Source: Gracilariopsis chorda (lineage: Eukaryota; Rhodophyta; Florideophyceae; Gracilariales; Gracilariaceae). Taken from it: DNA of 64,000 bases. The translations under genes were made by a program, and so were the position numbers. The stretch is from contig NBIV01000014.1 in the NCBI GenBank assembly GCA_003194525.1, positions 248,001 through 312,000 of the forward strand. Reading direction: 5' to 3'. Shown piece by piece: positions 42,375 to 51,863 of the stretch. The notes under the pieces were generated by a model, which searched no databases, was not told the origin of the DNA, and saw nothing but the letters and a program-made list of their open reading frames with translations. The first letter of the stretch is position 1. Every line of letters begins with the position of its first letter.

Positions 42375-43667
42375 TTACGCGTTTCTGGTGACCTCGTGTA
42401 TGGCGTTTGCCAGATACGGCACGTTCTCCGAGGTGACGCCCGCCATGGAGATGCGTCCATTGGCGGTAAGGTAAACGGAGAATCGCTCTCTCAACTGCTG
42501 CACCTGATGCTCCGTGAGACCCGAGAAGCAGAACATTCCATGCTGATGGACGATGTGGTCCCAGTTATGTTGACTGCCAAGTTGCACTAACTCATCTCTC
42601 AACATGGACCGCATCGACATGATTCGACGCGCCATGCCCTTCATCTCATCCCTCCACAGACGCTGCAATTGGTCACAGTTGAGAATCTCCTCGACGAGAC
42701 GCACACCCGCTATGGGCGGGTTGGAATACATCGGTCTGGCGATGATTTTCAACTGCGAATTAATGGCGTCCGCTTCATTCTGACTGTCCGTCATGACGGA
42801 AAGGCAGCCCACGCGCTGTCCATACAGCCCAAAGTTCTTCGAAAAGGACTGCGCCAGCAGGATCCTATGGCCGTCGTCGGCGAAAAGTCGCACACTTGCC
42901 GCGTCCACGTCCATGTCACCGCTAGTAAAGCCCTGATACGCCATGTCAAACAGCGGTAGATGCCCCTTGTCCATGACGACATTGCTGATAGCGGCCCATT
43001 GCTCCGGGGTGGGATCGACGCCTGTCGGGTTGTGAGCGCAGGCGTGCAACAAAACGACGCTTCCATTGGGGGCGTCATGCAAGCTTGAGAGGCATGCGTC
43101 AATGTCGAGAGCTCTCGTAGCAGGGTTGTAATAAGCGTATGAAGCGACATCACAACCGGCGTCTGTGAAAATGGGCTTGTGATTGGCCCAGGATGGATTT
43201 GGAAGCAGGACCAAGGGCTTTGTAGTGCGTTGACCGTAGTCAAGAAAGCGAGTCAAGAGCTCCCCCGCCATTCTGCACGCGCCCGTGCCGGAGAGGGTTT
43301 GCAGAGCGGCGAAGCGATTATGACGTTCGTGGATGATGCGATCGCCATAAGCGAGCCATATAGCGCGTTGTACAAAGGTATGACTACCGGCGACGGGAAG
43401 GTATTCCATATCCAAGCCACGCTGCAAAACGTTGTGTTCGGCTTGACGAACGGCTTCCAGAACGACGGGGAGACCGGCGTCATCGCGATATGCACCGACG
43501 CCTAGGTTGATCTTTTTGGGATTGGTGTCGTTGTTGTAGGCGACGGTGATGCCGAGAATGGCGTCTTCTGGACCGCGAGGCGTGGCGGCGAAGCGGGATG
43601 GATGGGGGTGCTTGAGGGCTTGGGGAGCGAGGGTGGACAGACGACGAAGGAGACTGAGACGCGACAT
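42375..43667 (-). CDS. Aspartate aminotransferase, mitochondrial type
   Basis: It converts aspartate and 2-oxoglutarate to oxaloacetate and glutamate, using PLP. The 430-residue product begins with an Arg/Leu/Ser leader (MSRLSLLRRLSTLAPQ) suited to mitochondrial import. The full class I fold follows: KINLGVGAYRDDAGLPVVL, EYLPVAGSHTF, LSGTGACRMAGELL (phosphate contact), NPSWANHKPIF, HACAHNPTGVDPTPEQW, FDMAYQGFTSGD, and the PLP lysine in SFSKNFGLYGQRVG at about residue 277. RPMYSNPPIAG and FCFSGLT come after these. The frame is open to 43832, but the upstream part is Pro/Ser/Thr-rich without need. The sequence just before the chosen ATG is C/T-rich on the coding strand. Divergent from the AMP-binding-like gene. 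Confidence 0.95.
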   Translation of the reverse strand: MSRLSLLRRLSTLAPQALKHPHPSRFAATPRGPEDAILGITVAYNNDTNPKKINLGVGAYRDDAGLPVVLEAVRQAEHNVLQRGLDMEYLPVAGSHTFVQRAIWLAYGDRIIHERHNRFAALQTLSGTGACRMAGELLTRFLDYGQRTTKPLVLLPNPSWANHKPIFTDAGCDVASYAYYNPATRALDIDACLSSLHDAPNGSVVLLHACAHNPTGVDPTPEQWAAISNVVMDKGHLPLFDMAYQGFTSGDMDVDAASVRLFADDGHRILLAQSFSKNFGLYGQRVGCLSVMTDSQNEADAINSQLKIIARPMYSNPPIAGVRLVEEILNCDQLQRLWRDEMKGMARRIMSMRSMLRDELVQLGSQHNWDHIVHQHGMFCFSGLTEHQVQQLRERFSVYLTANGRISMAGVTSENVPYLANAIHEVTRNA

Positions 43668-44298
43668 TGCAGGTGGATTGGGGCTTGGAGTGAGGGAGTA
43701 GGGAATGGAGCTTGTGGCAGTTTTGGGGTAGTTAAACTCGCTCAAGGCAGGGGGAAGAAGACGGAGTGAGGGATGAGATGTTTGGTAAGGGGGAGCAAGG
43801 GTGAATTGGATGATTGCGTCGGCACGAGCCAATGAAAGGTCTCGACGCGACGGTTGAGATACGCGCTGGCGGAGATACGGAAGAGCAGAATGGCGCCAAA
43901 GCGGGCGAGTGGAACAGGCGTCCGTCTGCTTACACTGTCAGCGAGCTCCGTCACCGGCGCGACTGGTGCATCACACACCGCGCGTCGTGCAGGGCGGCGT
44001 CGACCACAGCTGCCGCGCGGCGGCCGTTCCACGTGGACAGCTATGTGTTGATCCGCGCCACCTGTGCAAAAGCAAAAAAAATATCTGAAATTGGGCATTC
44101 CACGGTGGAGTGCTATTGGCGCCGCGTGGCAGCGCGCTCCCCTCTACAAGGATCATCACACGCTGTAACGTTACGCCCCATCCACCTGCACACCGCCTAA
44201 CACCCCACCCCGCCCCTCCCCCCCACAACGCAACGACCCTTCCCCTCCCTCACATACCACCCCCCCTCCCCCACACCCCCCCAAAGACCTCCCCCACA
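43668..44298. promoter_or_regulatory. Divergent upstream region, aminotransferase and AMP-binding-like gene
   Basis: About 630 bp between two divergent ATGs. The last 120 bp before the plus-strand start are C-rich with C6 and C7 runs; the side facing the minus-strand gene is G-rich, that is C-rich in its own sense. Confidence 0.5.
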
Positions 44299-46818
44299 AT
44301 GCAGCCCTCCTCCGCCTCCTTCCTTCGAGCGCTTCCCAGCGCCGAGAAGGACGAACTTCTCAAGCTAACCACTTTAACCGAGCTTCCCAAATCACGTTAT
44401 GCCACCAAACTCGCCGTCACCGCCTACCCCCACACCCGCCGAGGTAGAAAGGCCGTCTTCTCCCACATCGAGGTCTACAAAATGGTCGAAAATGTCGCCG
44501 GAAGAATGCGAGAAGCCGGTGTTAGACCGGGAACAGTATGCGCATTCGCTCTACCAACCTCCTGCGAATCCATCATTTACTTGTTTGCGTTATGGTGGAT
44601 CGCCGCTATTGCCGCCCCCGTCGACCCCGACTTGCCCGACGATCAATTTGAAGATGCTGTCACGCAATCCGGCGCTAGGCTGCTCGTCAGTCCCAACGCC
44701 GATGATGATGACCCGCTCTTCATCAAGTGTGCATCCGTCTGCAAGAAGCACTCGATAAAAGATTGGCACATTCATCGTACCATCAACGAGGGAGTCGTTC
44801 TCGAGACGCATGGACAATACCTCGGAACGGGCGCCGCTTGGTCCGGTGGAGCGGGTGATTTCAAGCTCGACCCCGATGAAGTGGCCGTTCATGTACACTC
44901 TCAAGTCGCCATTGTTCCGCTCTCACACAACGCTTTATGCGCCGCTGCAAAGTCGTTTGTCACCACCTATAACCTCGCTGTCAACATGTCCACCATGTTG
45001 GCGCCGCCGCTCTATCACATTCACGGCATTCTGATTCTCATCGCCACCTTTTATTCGGGCGGACATATTGTGTTGCCGGGATATGGCGGATTCGACGCTA
45101 GCAAGTTTTGGCACTTTGCTAAAAAACATAATATCACATGGGTTTCCGCTTCGGCCGACCAGATTCTTGACCTTTATGAGGAGAATGAAAAATCTTCCTC
45201 CTCCTCTGGAAAGCAACTTCTCACCTTTGTGCGCTCCAGCGGAACCACTTGCATTGCCGCCGAACTGCTCGAAAAAGTCGAGAAGAGTCTCAAGACCAAG
45301 GTGTATGAATCGTACGGTACGGCTGAAATTTGTGGTTTCGCCACCACAAACCGGAAAGATGCCGTCTTTCCAGGTACTATAGGAAGGGCTGTTGACGGCC
45401 TTCAAATTGCCGTCTTTGATAGTGAAACGCGTGAAATGTGCCCGCCTGGTGTCACTGGTGAGATCGCTGCATCTGGCACGCATGTTTGTTCGTCTTACCT
45501 CAACTCCGAATCCGCAACGGAAAACGCCGTTTTTAAGACACCGCCATCTCACCCAGATGCCGATCCGGTCGAGTGGTTCGCGGTTGGTGATCGTGGCAAG
45601 CTCGATGAAAATGGCGTGCTCACCGTGTTTGGCGACTCGCGTTCGTTGCGGAAGGAGGAAGTCGCGCTGCAGGAAGAGAAGAAGGCTAAGGAATTGGCGG
45701 CTTTGGCCATTTTGAAGGCTGAGCAGGAAAAGCGTGCTGCTGAGGAAACGGCTTCGAAGGAGGCAGCTGCAAAGGAGGCGGCTGAAAAAGAAGAATCGAA
45801 CCGTCTTGAAGAGGAACGCCGCCTTGAGCAAGAGAGAATAGCTGAAGAGGAGAGGAAGAAGGTGGAGGCGGAGGAACAAGCGGAACGTCAACGAATTGCT
45901 CGCGAAAAGGAGGAAGAGGAAGAACGCCAGCTTTTGGCGAAAGAAGCTGAGGAGGAACAGATGAAACGCGCGGCTGAGGAAGAGGTTGCTAGGGCTAAGA
46001 AGGTCGCTGAGGAAATGGAGCACGCAGAACGGTCTGCAGCTCTTGTCAGGGCTGGTATTGAAAACCCTGACGAATTAGACGAAGAAACTGCTAATGCCAT
46101 TCTGGCGCGACTCGAGGCTATTGAAGAGAATCACCGTCGTTTGCAGCATGACGTTGAAATGAGAAACGCCGCTGAAATTGAAGAGATGAGGAGAAGAGTT
46201 GCGGACGCTGAAGCGGAAGCGGAACGTGCGGCCATTGGCGGTGTAAATGAAAATGGCAAGATGATCGACCTGCGCATGGAGGAACTGGAAGCAGCTGTGA
46301 TGGCTGCTGCGGCAAGTGCCGAGTCATCTGCAAACAATACCCGTGAAGCGGTGAAAGCGGCTCGTGAAGTGGCCGATGCGACGTATGGAACTAACCATAG
46401 CCAACCTGTTGAAGTGAAGGCTAGCACAGGTGATCAAGGAGCGCTGACGAAGACGGTACGCGTCGCACTTGATGACGTTGAGGCTGCTATGCGCAATCAC
46501 CCTGCTGTTGACGTTGCAAAGGCGTTTGGAAGAAAGGACAAGCGCTTTGGTGCTGAAGTGTTCTGCGCTATTGTTCCGAAACGTGGAGCTCGAGTGAGTG
46601 AGCCTTGGCTTAAGCTTCATGCTCAATCGGTACTCCCTGCACCTATGGTTCCCAAGAAGTTTTACTACATTAGTCAAATGCCGCAGGGTATATCAAGACG
46701 AGAGTTGGCAGAATCTCCTCTTCTTCAGGACTTGTCGCAGTTCCCGGGCTACTCAGAGGTGAAGCATGTCAAGGGGCCTCAATGGAAACCGAAGTCGAAC
46801 CGTCGGGTGAATGCATAA
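44299..46818 (+). CDS. Adenylate-forming enzyme relative split by a long coiled coil, probably catalytically dead
   Basis: The 839-residue product has the acyl-CoA synthetase (ANL) fold. Residues 1-450 match the large N domain of the oxalyl-CoA/4-coumarate-CoA ligase type: VAGRMREAGVRPGTVCAFALPTS, LAPPLYHIHG, then ESYGTAEICGFATT, FPGTIGRAVDG and WFAVGDRGKLDENGVLTVFGD. From about 450 to 700 a Glu/Lys/Ala-rich coiled coil (EEERRLEQERIAEEERKK type) is inserted. The small C domain resumes at about 718 (VRVALDDVEAAMRNHPAVDVAKAFGRKDKRFGAEVFCAIV). Key catalytic parts are missing. The P-loop TSGTTGxPK is absent where HVHSQVAIVPLSHNA stands (about 198-211), the hinge GR is GD (445-446), and the last-motif lysine of PTGK is gone in MPQGISRREL (about 794-803). 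Adenylation is unlikely; a scaffold role is a guess. No intron gap explains the losses, as the reading is continuous. Confidence 0.85.
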   Translation: MQPSSASFLRALPSAEKDELLKLTTLTELPKSRYATKLAVTAYPHTRRGRKAVFSHIEVYKMVENVAGRMREAGVRPGTVCAFALPTSCESIIYLFALWWIAAIAAPVDPDLPDDQFEDAVTQSGARLLVSPNADDDDPLFIKCASVCKKHSIKDWHIHRTINEGVVLETHGQYLGTGAAWSGGAGDFKLDPDEVAVHVHSQVAIVPLSHNALCAAAKSFVTTYNLAVNMSTMLAPPLYHIHGILILIATFYSGGHIVLPGYGGFDASKFWHFAKKHNITWVSASADQILDLYEENEKSSSSSGKQLLTFVRSSGTTCIAAELLEKVEKSLKTKVYESYGTAEICGFATTNRKDAVFPGTIGRAVDGLQIAVFDSETREMCPPGVTGEIAASGTHVCSSYLNSESATENAVFKTPPSHPDADPVEWFAVGDRGKLDENGVLTVFGDSRSLRKEEVALQEEKKAKELAALAILKAEQEKRAAEETASKEAAAKEAAEKEESNRLEEERRLEQERIAEEERKKVEAEEQAERQRIAREKEEEEERQLLAKEAEEEQMKRAAEEEVARAKKVAEEMEHAERSAALVRAGIENPDELDEETANAILARLEAIEENHRRLQHDVEMRNAAEIEEMRRRVADAEAEAERAAIGGVNENGKMIDLRMEELEAAVMAAAASAESSANNTREAVKAAREVADATYGTNHSQPVEVKASTGDQGALTKTVRVALDDVEAAMRNHPAVDVAKAFGRKDKRFGAEVFCAIVPKRGARVSEPWLKLHAQSVLPAPMVPKKFYYISQMPQGISRRELAESPLLQDLSQFPGYSEVKHVKGPQWKPKSNRRVNA

Positions 46819-49305
46819 TAAGTACTCCCGGGAAGGTGAGGCAGCTATATATATCTTTGTGTTATGAGTTTTTCTTTTTCCGCCGGGTTTTTTCTTTTTG
46901 CTTTTCGATGGTGTTAATGAGTTTGGCATGCGCTTTTAATCTGTTGTTCCCTTTTTTTGTTGTTTTTCGGCGGTGCTGATGCTTTCTGGAGTTGTTTTTA
47001 TTTCCTTTCGTTTCTTTTGTGTCCCTTTTGTTTCCCTTTTGTTTATCTTTTCAAGTAAGACGATGTTTGTGTTTGTTTTCTTCTTCGTATTGGGATGTGG
47101 GGGATTTGGCTTGTTTGTATGTTTAGTGTCTAAAGGTGAGTACATGCTTTGTACGCAATCAAGTATCCATGGACAGGGTGGAAAGCATCTTTCTTGTATG
47201 CGTTTGCATGACACCAAGTTATTGTGGCTGGATAACTGAGTCCTCGATAGATGCGATATTATTTGTTCAATTAGAGTAGCGACGTTGATTGAGCATGCTT
47301 TGGATTCGCATGTAGGACTTGATAGCTTGAGCGGGATTGCAACAGTTCTTGTTGAGTAGTTGTGTTTGGCGTTTTTGCCGTGATTTTGATGGTCAACTTA
47401 TGCTGTCTCGAGTCTCAGTGTAAGTGCACGAATTGTTTGTCTTGTTTCGTGTTCTGCCTTTTACTGGTAACTGGTCTTGTGAGGTTGCAAGGCGTGCCTA
47501 TACGATGGACGCAACCTCTTGCGTTGCTTGTTCGTAAACTGTCATGATGGCGGTTTTAGGGGTCTGTACAATGCTCAACAAAGAAGTTAATAAAGGTCTT
47601 CGTCTAAATAAAAATTCACGTGACATGTAAACACGAATTACAAGTTAGCAATCTAACCCTTTATCATAATACTGAAGTAGCTGTGCTTTATGACACAGGA
47701 CGTAACCCGTTCGGTGCCAAACAAGAACAACCCAGAAGTGTTTGGCACCCATAGAATTGAGTTAATTCCGAAGCTCATGTTTCGAGGAAGTTGCAATTAA
47801 CATGCCATGTACAGACTGCGAGTAGTTTGTGACCGATGACAGCGACCTTCGCAGAAAGGATCTATTCATAGCCGCGTTTTGAACAACATTAAGAGCTGCG
47901 TGAGACATAAGAGTCCTCATCACTTGTCAGTACGTAAGCAGCTGACCTTGCTACAAAGCGAGGAGCGTAGCTGGTTTCTTTTTGTGAGCATTTTGGTCTA
48001 CGTCATATACTGGACAAAGGCTTGTTCACACAGTTCCGAGATACTTTGAGCTACGTATGGAGCAACTGACGATGGTGCTTGCCAGCTTCAGTGAAGAAAC
48101 ATCGAGTTAAGTGACATAAGTCGTGGCTACTGTTGCAGCCACAGTGACTTCGTCGCCACGTCACTCTACGTGTAGCTTCTTCGAAGCTCCCCTAAACAGA
48201 TCACATTCTTCAAGCTCAACCTATTGTTCTGGACAGAATACAAGAACGCAGATAACAGAACCGTAATCTTCTCGGTTGGCTTGTAAGAATGCTGTGAAGA
48301 AATGGTAGAGATTGTTTGCACTGAGGATGACCTCCGTAGCACCAGCTGCGTTTTCCCATTGTATATGACCTTAAAAGTCTTGGATGCATTTGTGCTATGA
48401 CAGATGATTCTGTTTACTAGTCAGCGTTCTTCCCACGTGCCAGATGTTCCGGGGTTGCTGCGTTCATAATTTTCAAAGCGAACTTGGTCAAGCGTAACAC
48501 AATGAGCGTATACCAATCCGCTTAACGGGTTTTGTACAAACTCTCTCGTGGCATTCCGTAGAGTCCAAGTCGGGCAATAGCGATGGGTTCCAAGTGGTCT
48601 TGGAAGTGGCCTGTTTTCGGAACGAAGGCAGGATACCTGGTCAACGCGGTCGTGTTCTGAGTCTGAAAGAGCAGCCGACATGTTGTAAAGACAATCTCGA
48701 AGCAGTTTGATGCAAACAAGACCAAGGTCAAGTTACGTATCGATAGTTTGGGGTTGGCAACGTTCAACAAGACTTTTGGCGCATTCTACTCCGCGGGCAG
48801 CATTGTCTTACGATTCGGAACAGACCGTTTCCTTCGACATGGAGAACGCCTTTTTCACAACCTGCGAGGCTTGTGAGAAAGGCTTGACGCAGCCTCGAAA
48901 GAAGGGCATGGATGTGTTGCTAAACGTAGACGCTTCCGCCTTTTGCGCTCTTTCCTAAGTGGGCGAAGCTGTATCTAGAGGAATACTGATATCGGTGCAA
49001 CGTTTCGTTTGGAAAGGTTGTGTTGTTCTTGCACAAACGTGACTGACGAGAAGCGCCACCCCCCTCCTCCCTTCCTCGAATGTGTCGTGAGCTGTATCGC
49101 TATTCGTGAGGGATGACCCATCATGATTATGGTGGACATGGCTTCTCAACAACACGCGAGTAAGTTGTCCATATGTAAGATCTGCCGCTGTGGGCAGCGT
49201 GCTTGCGTTGATGTGGTTATCGTAAACATGCAAGGAGCATTCATGCGCAGCCTCACAAAAGCAGCCGCGGAAAACCGAATAACCGAATGAATAGGGATCT
49301 TGTGA
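46819..49305. other. Gene-poor stretch, T-rich at its start
   Basis: The first 300 bp (46850-47130) are strongly T-rich on the plus strand and probably include the 3' UTR of the preceding gene. One copy of the CTAACCCTTTA motif is at 47653-47663. ORFs are short (for example 48421-48681 on the minus strand) and carry no recognisable domain. Confidence 0.45.
47653..47663 (-). repeat. TAAAGGGTTAG motif, copy on minus strand
   Basis: Exact match to the 11-mer at 9583 and 30239; with three flanking bases (TGA) it also matches the 9580 copy as a 14-mer. Confidence 0.4.
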
Positions 49306-49360
49306 GTGTCATGTTGCACGATTTCACGACACCGGACGACAACAGCCCTTTTTGTACCCT
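49306..49360 (-). repeat. 55-bp dispersed repeat, copy 1
   Basis: This block differs from 58754-58808 at only three or four of 55 positions, in the same orientation. Flanking sequence on both sides is unrelated. Confidence 0.85.
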
Positions 49361-49970
49361 TCTTTGCCGGAGAGTAGCTTGAAAATATGTTCGTAGCTGG
49401 AGAGTACCAGCACTGGCGTGCAATGCCAATAGATAGTAGACCAAAAAGGGTTAATAGCAACGTGAGTACTGTGGCGGCAGGCACAAGAAATGCACGGCCT
49501 TGACTAAGGCAAGGCGGAAATAGATGATGATAAAGGCGTACCCAGGACAGCGGCCCACTAGTAGCGGTGGAGAAGAACAGTGATGACAATAGATGCGTGA
49601 CCGAAACCTTCGATTTAGCGCAATAGAGATACGGATGTTTTCACTTTAGACGCACGACCAAAACCTTAGATCTATCGCGTGGCTCGGAGCAAACTAGCAC
49701 GCGAGCTGATCTCATAAAAGATGGAGGAAGCCAAGTCACTCAAGGTGTGCAAGACACAAAGCTGCATGTTTATGCGGAAAACATGGGATAGAGTAGTGTT
49801 AGCGACAAGGAGGAGCAGACAGCTCTTATAAAAGATGGGGGTGGCCAAAACAAGAAAAATTGTCTGGCGGAAGTTGGTTTGGAGGTTTCTAAACTGGTAA
49901 CTTTATAGGCAGTGGTTACATACGCATATCCTGCAGTGTTGCATACTAGTTCTATCTCAACACCCCACTC
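49361..49970. other. Intergenic with weak local repeats
   Basis: No supported gene. Two diverged pairs are visible: GACCGAAACCTTCGAT at about 49600 and GACCAAAACCTTAGAT at about 49660; and TCATAAAAGATGG at about 49713 and TTATAAAAGATGG at about 49826. They suggest an old local duplication. Confidence 0.4.
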
Positions 49971-50013
49971 TTAATGATTTACACATGTATGAGGGGGGTG
50001 TTGATGACTGACA

Positions 50014-50089
50014 GGAGGCGTTGCGCCACAAATTCGCTTTGCATGCCCCCGTTTGCGCATGCAAAACGCCCATTTGGCGCAACGCCTCC
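50014..50089. repeat. Two-tier hairpin, unit A
   Basis: The outer stem GGAGGCGTTGCGCCA (50014-50028) pairs exactly with 50075-50089. An inner stem TTTGCATGC (50038-50046) pairs exactly with 50057-50065. Confidence 0.9.
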
Positions 50090-50477
50090 CTACCATTTAA
50101 AACATTCAGCAGCAGCAGCAGCAGCAAAGCTTCCTGCTTACTGGTTGGCACTCCCATAATGACTGCAGTGCCACCCAGTTACACAAAGCAACGTGTCACG
50201 CTTTCTCATCATTGGCTGGCACTGCAGTCAATTTATGCACCTAAAAACAAACCCCTACGGCTCCACATACTCTCGGCGCTGCGGCGCCCCGTGGTTCTAC
50301 GAGCGCTATTGCGAGCGCAAGCGAGCAAAGTGCTCGGAGAGCCTCCGAACGCCACGAAATACACAAAGCTACAAACACAACGCGGAGTGCAGCGCCGCCC
50401 ACGGCCGAAGGCCGTTTCCACTTGTCTCTCCATTATAATGATTTGTTCCTGTATGAGGGGGGTGTTCTAAATTGAAT

Positions 50478-50553
50478 GGAGGCGTTGCGCCACAAAATCG
50501 TCTTGCACGCCCCCGTTTCCCCATGCAAATCGCCCATTTGGCGCAACGCCTCC
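50478..50553. repeat. Two-tier hairpin, unit B
   Basis: The same 15-bp outer stem is kept without change (50478-50492 with 50539-50553). The inner stem has lost perfect pairing. Length is the same 76 bases as in unit A. Confidence 0.9.
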
Positions 50554-51078
50554 CTACCACTTAAAAAATTCAGCAGCAGCAGCAATAGCAAAGTTTCCTG
50601 CTTACTGGCTGGCACTCCCATAATGACTGCAGTGCCACCCAGATACACAAAGCAACGTGTCGCGCTTTCTCATCATTGGCTGGCACTGCAGTCAACTTAG
50701 ATACCTAAACACAAACCCTAATGGCCCCACATACTCTAGGCGCCGCGGCGCCCCGTGGTTCTACGAGCGCTATTGCGAGTGCAAGCGAGCAAAGTGCTCG
50801 GAGAGCCTCCGAACGCTACGAAATACACAAAGCTACAAAAACCACGCGGCGCGCAGCGCCGCCCACGGCCGAAGGCCGTTTTCACTTGTCCACAAATTCG
50901 TAATCATTTATTGTGAGACACATCTCTGACATAGAAAACAGCTTGGCAAAAGTTATTATACTTTTTAGGGTATTTTTTCGTCGATATAATATCTGGTGAG
51001 GGCACTAGATAGTTCTACGAACATTGTTCCAGCCACCTCATCATTCCCAGGCCACAGGCAACTTCTATTCTTCGTGAA

Positions 51079-51405
51079 ATGACAGCCGATTCCAATTCAT
51101 CACAGCACTCCGTTCCATACTACCTTTTTATCGAAATGGAAGGCAAAGAGGATAATTCACCACGGTCATTTTCTCCGTGGACTGTGCAGATGGGTATAGA
51201 TGCAGTACCGGCACAGTTGGAAGGCTTCGGATTTTCTCCTCCCTTGTTAGAGGACTTACAAGAGGTACTACGTCGTATTTCTGAAAACGAAATGAAATAT
51301 GGAGAAGCTGCTGTGGTACTGAATGACCTCATTGCCCAGGCACCGCATCTTTTTGTGCGTGGCTACTGCATGGAGTGGTGTTTTCTGCAAACTGTCGTCT
51401 TCTGA
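51079..51405 (+). CDS. Possible small unknown protein
   Basis: A 108-codon frame whose middle reads like a helical protein (LLEDLQEVLRRISENEMKYGEAAVVLNDLIAQAPHLF). No known domain. An AATAAA lies about 60 bp downstream (near 51460). Isolated from other genes, so coding is uncertain. Confidence 0.3.
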   Translation: MTADSNSSQHSVPYYLFIEMEGKEDNSPRSFSPWTVQMGIDAVPAQLEGFGFSPPLLEDLQEVLRRISENEMKYGEAAVVLNDLIAQAPHLFVRGYCMEWCFLQTVVF

Positions 51406-51635
51406 ATAATTTCAGCCCTATTCCACTCCTTCTCAGTATGCTTGATATCCGTCTAGACAAATAAAGGATATCTCTTCTTCATTATGATACTGTGGTTGCT
51501 GTTTTGTTGTTGTCGCTGTGCTTCGAGCATATGGCTGTGCTGCTATAGCCACTTGTGCAGATGACCAGGGGGTTGTGAGAGCAGAAAGAGGCGATGGTGG
51601 CTCGTGGCGTCGGGCACGTTATACAACGGATGTTT

Positions 51636-51863
51636 TCAGTTGCAGGTGCAGCCGCCCTTTTTGCACTTGCAGTTGGAGCACTTGCAGCTTGGGCCGCACA
51701 TGCAGCCGCATCCTTCCTTGTTGATCATTTTGGGTAGGCGGGGGAGATGCTTCTGAACGACTGGATCTACGTACGACATTAACGCGTCCATTGCGTTCTG
51801 GCGTAGTTGCGGACGGAAATGGGACGTCGGGTCGGACGGATAGGCGTACGATGCATACGACAT
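51636..51863 (-). CDS. Metallothionein-like protein with Cys-rich tail
   Basis: The 75-residue product starts MSYASYAYPSDPTSHF, has a short helical part (NAMDALMSYVDPVVQKHLPRLPKMI), then ends in about 25 residues with nine cysteines in CxC, CxxC and CxxxC spacing (GCGCMCGPSCKCSNCKCKK then GCTCN). Such cysteine density with Lys, Gly and Ser is typical of metallothioneins, which bind zinc, copper or cadmium. The non-Cys N-terminal part is unusual. A shorter form could start at the Met just before the Cys block (about 30 residues). A longer frame reaches 52127 but looks low-complexity. It sits between the tandem hairpin element and a retrotransposon. Confidence 0.65.
   Translation of the reverse strand: MSYASYAYPSDPTSHFRPQLRQNAMDALMSYVDPVVQKHLPRLPKMINKEGCGCMCGPSCKCSNCKCKKGGCTCN

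Larger units (their letters stand above)
49971..50907. repeat. 464-bp palindrome-rich unit, duplicated in tandem
   Basis: Unit A is about 49971-50434 and unit B about 50435-50907, with high identity throughout (differences are scattered bases and small gaps). Each unit holds, in order, a 76-bp hairpin; a CAG/CAA-type microsatellite; a second inverted repeat (TGACTGCAGTGCCA against TGGCACTGCAGTCA); a GC-rich segment that can pair with its own end (GGCGCTGC at 50276 with GCAGCGCC at 50389); and a CGGCCGAAGGCCG hairpin. No ORF is conserved in a way that suggests protein coding. It may be a structured non-coding RNA, a non-autonomous transposon, or a fold-back element. Confidence 0.85.

Noticed and set aside
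44935..46023. Minus-strand 362-codon ORF rich in Leu/Phe
   Set aside because: Antisense of the Glu/Lys coiled-coil region; GAG/GAA and AAG codons reversed give Leu and Phe, imitating a membrane protein.
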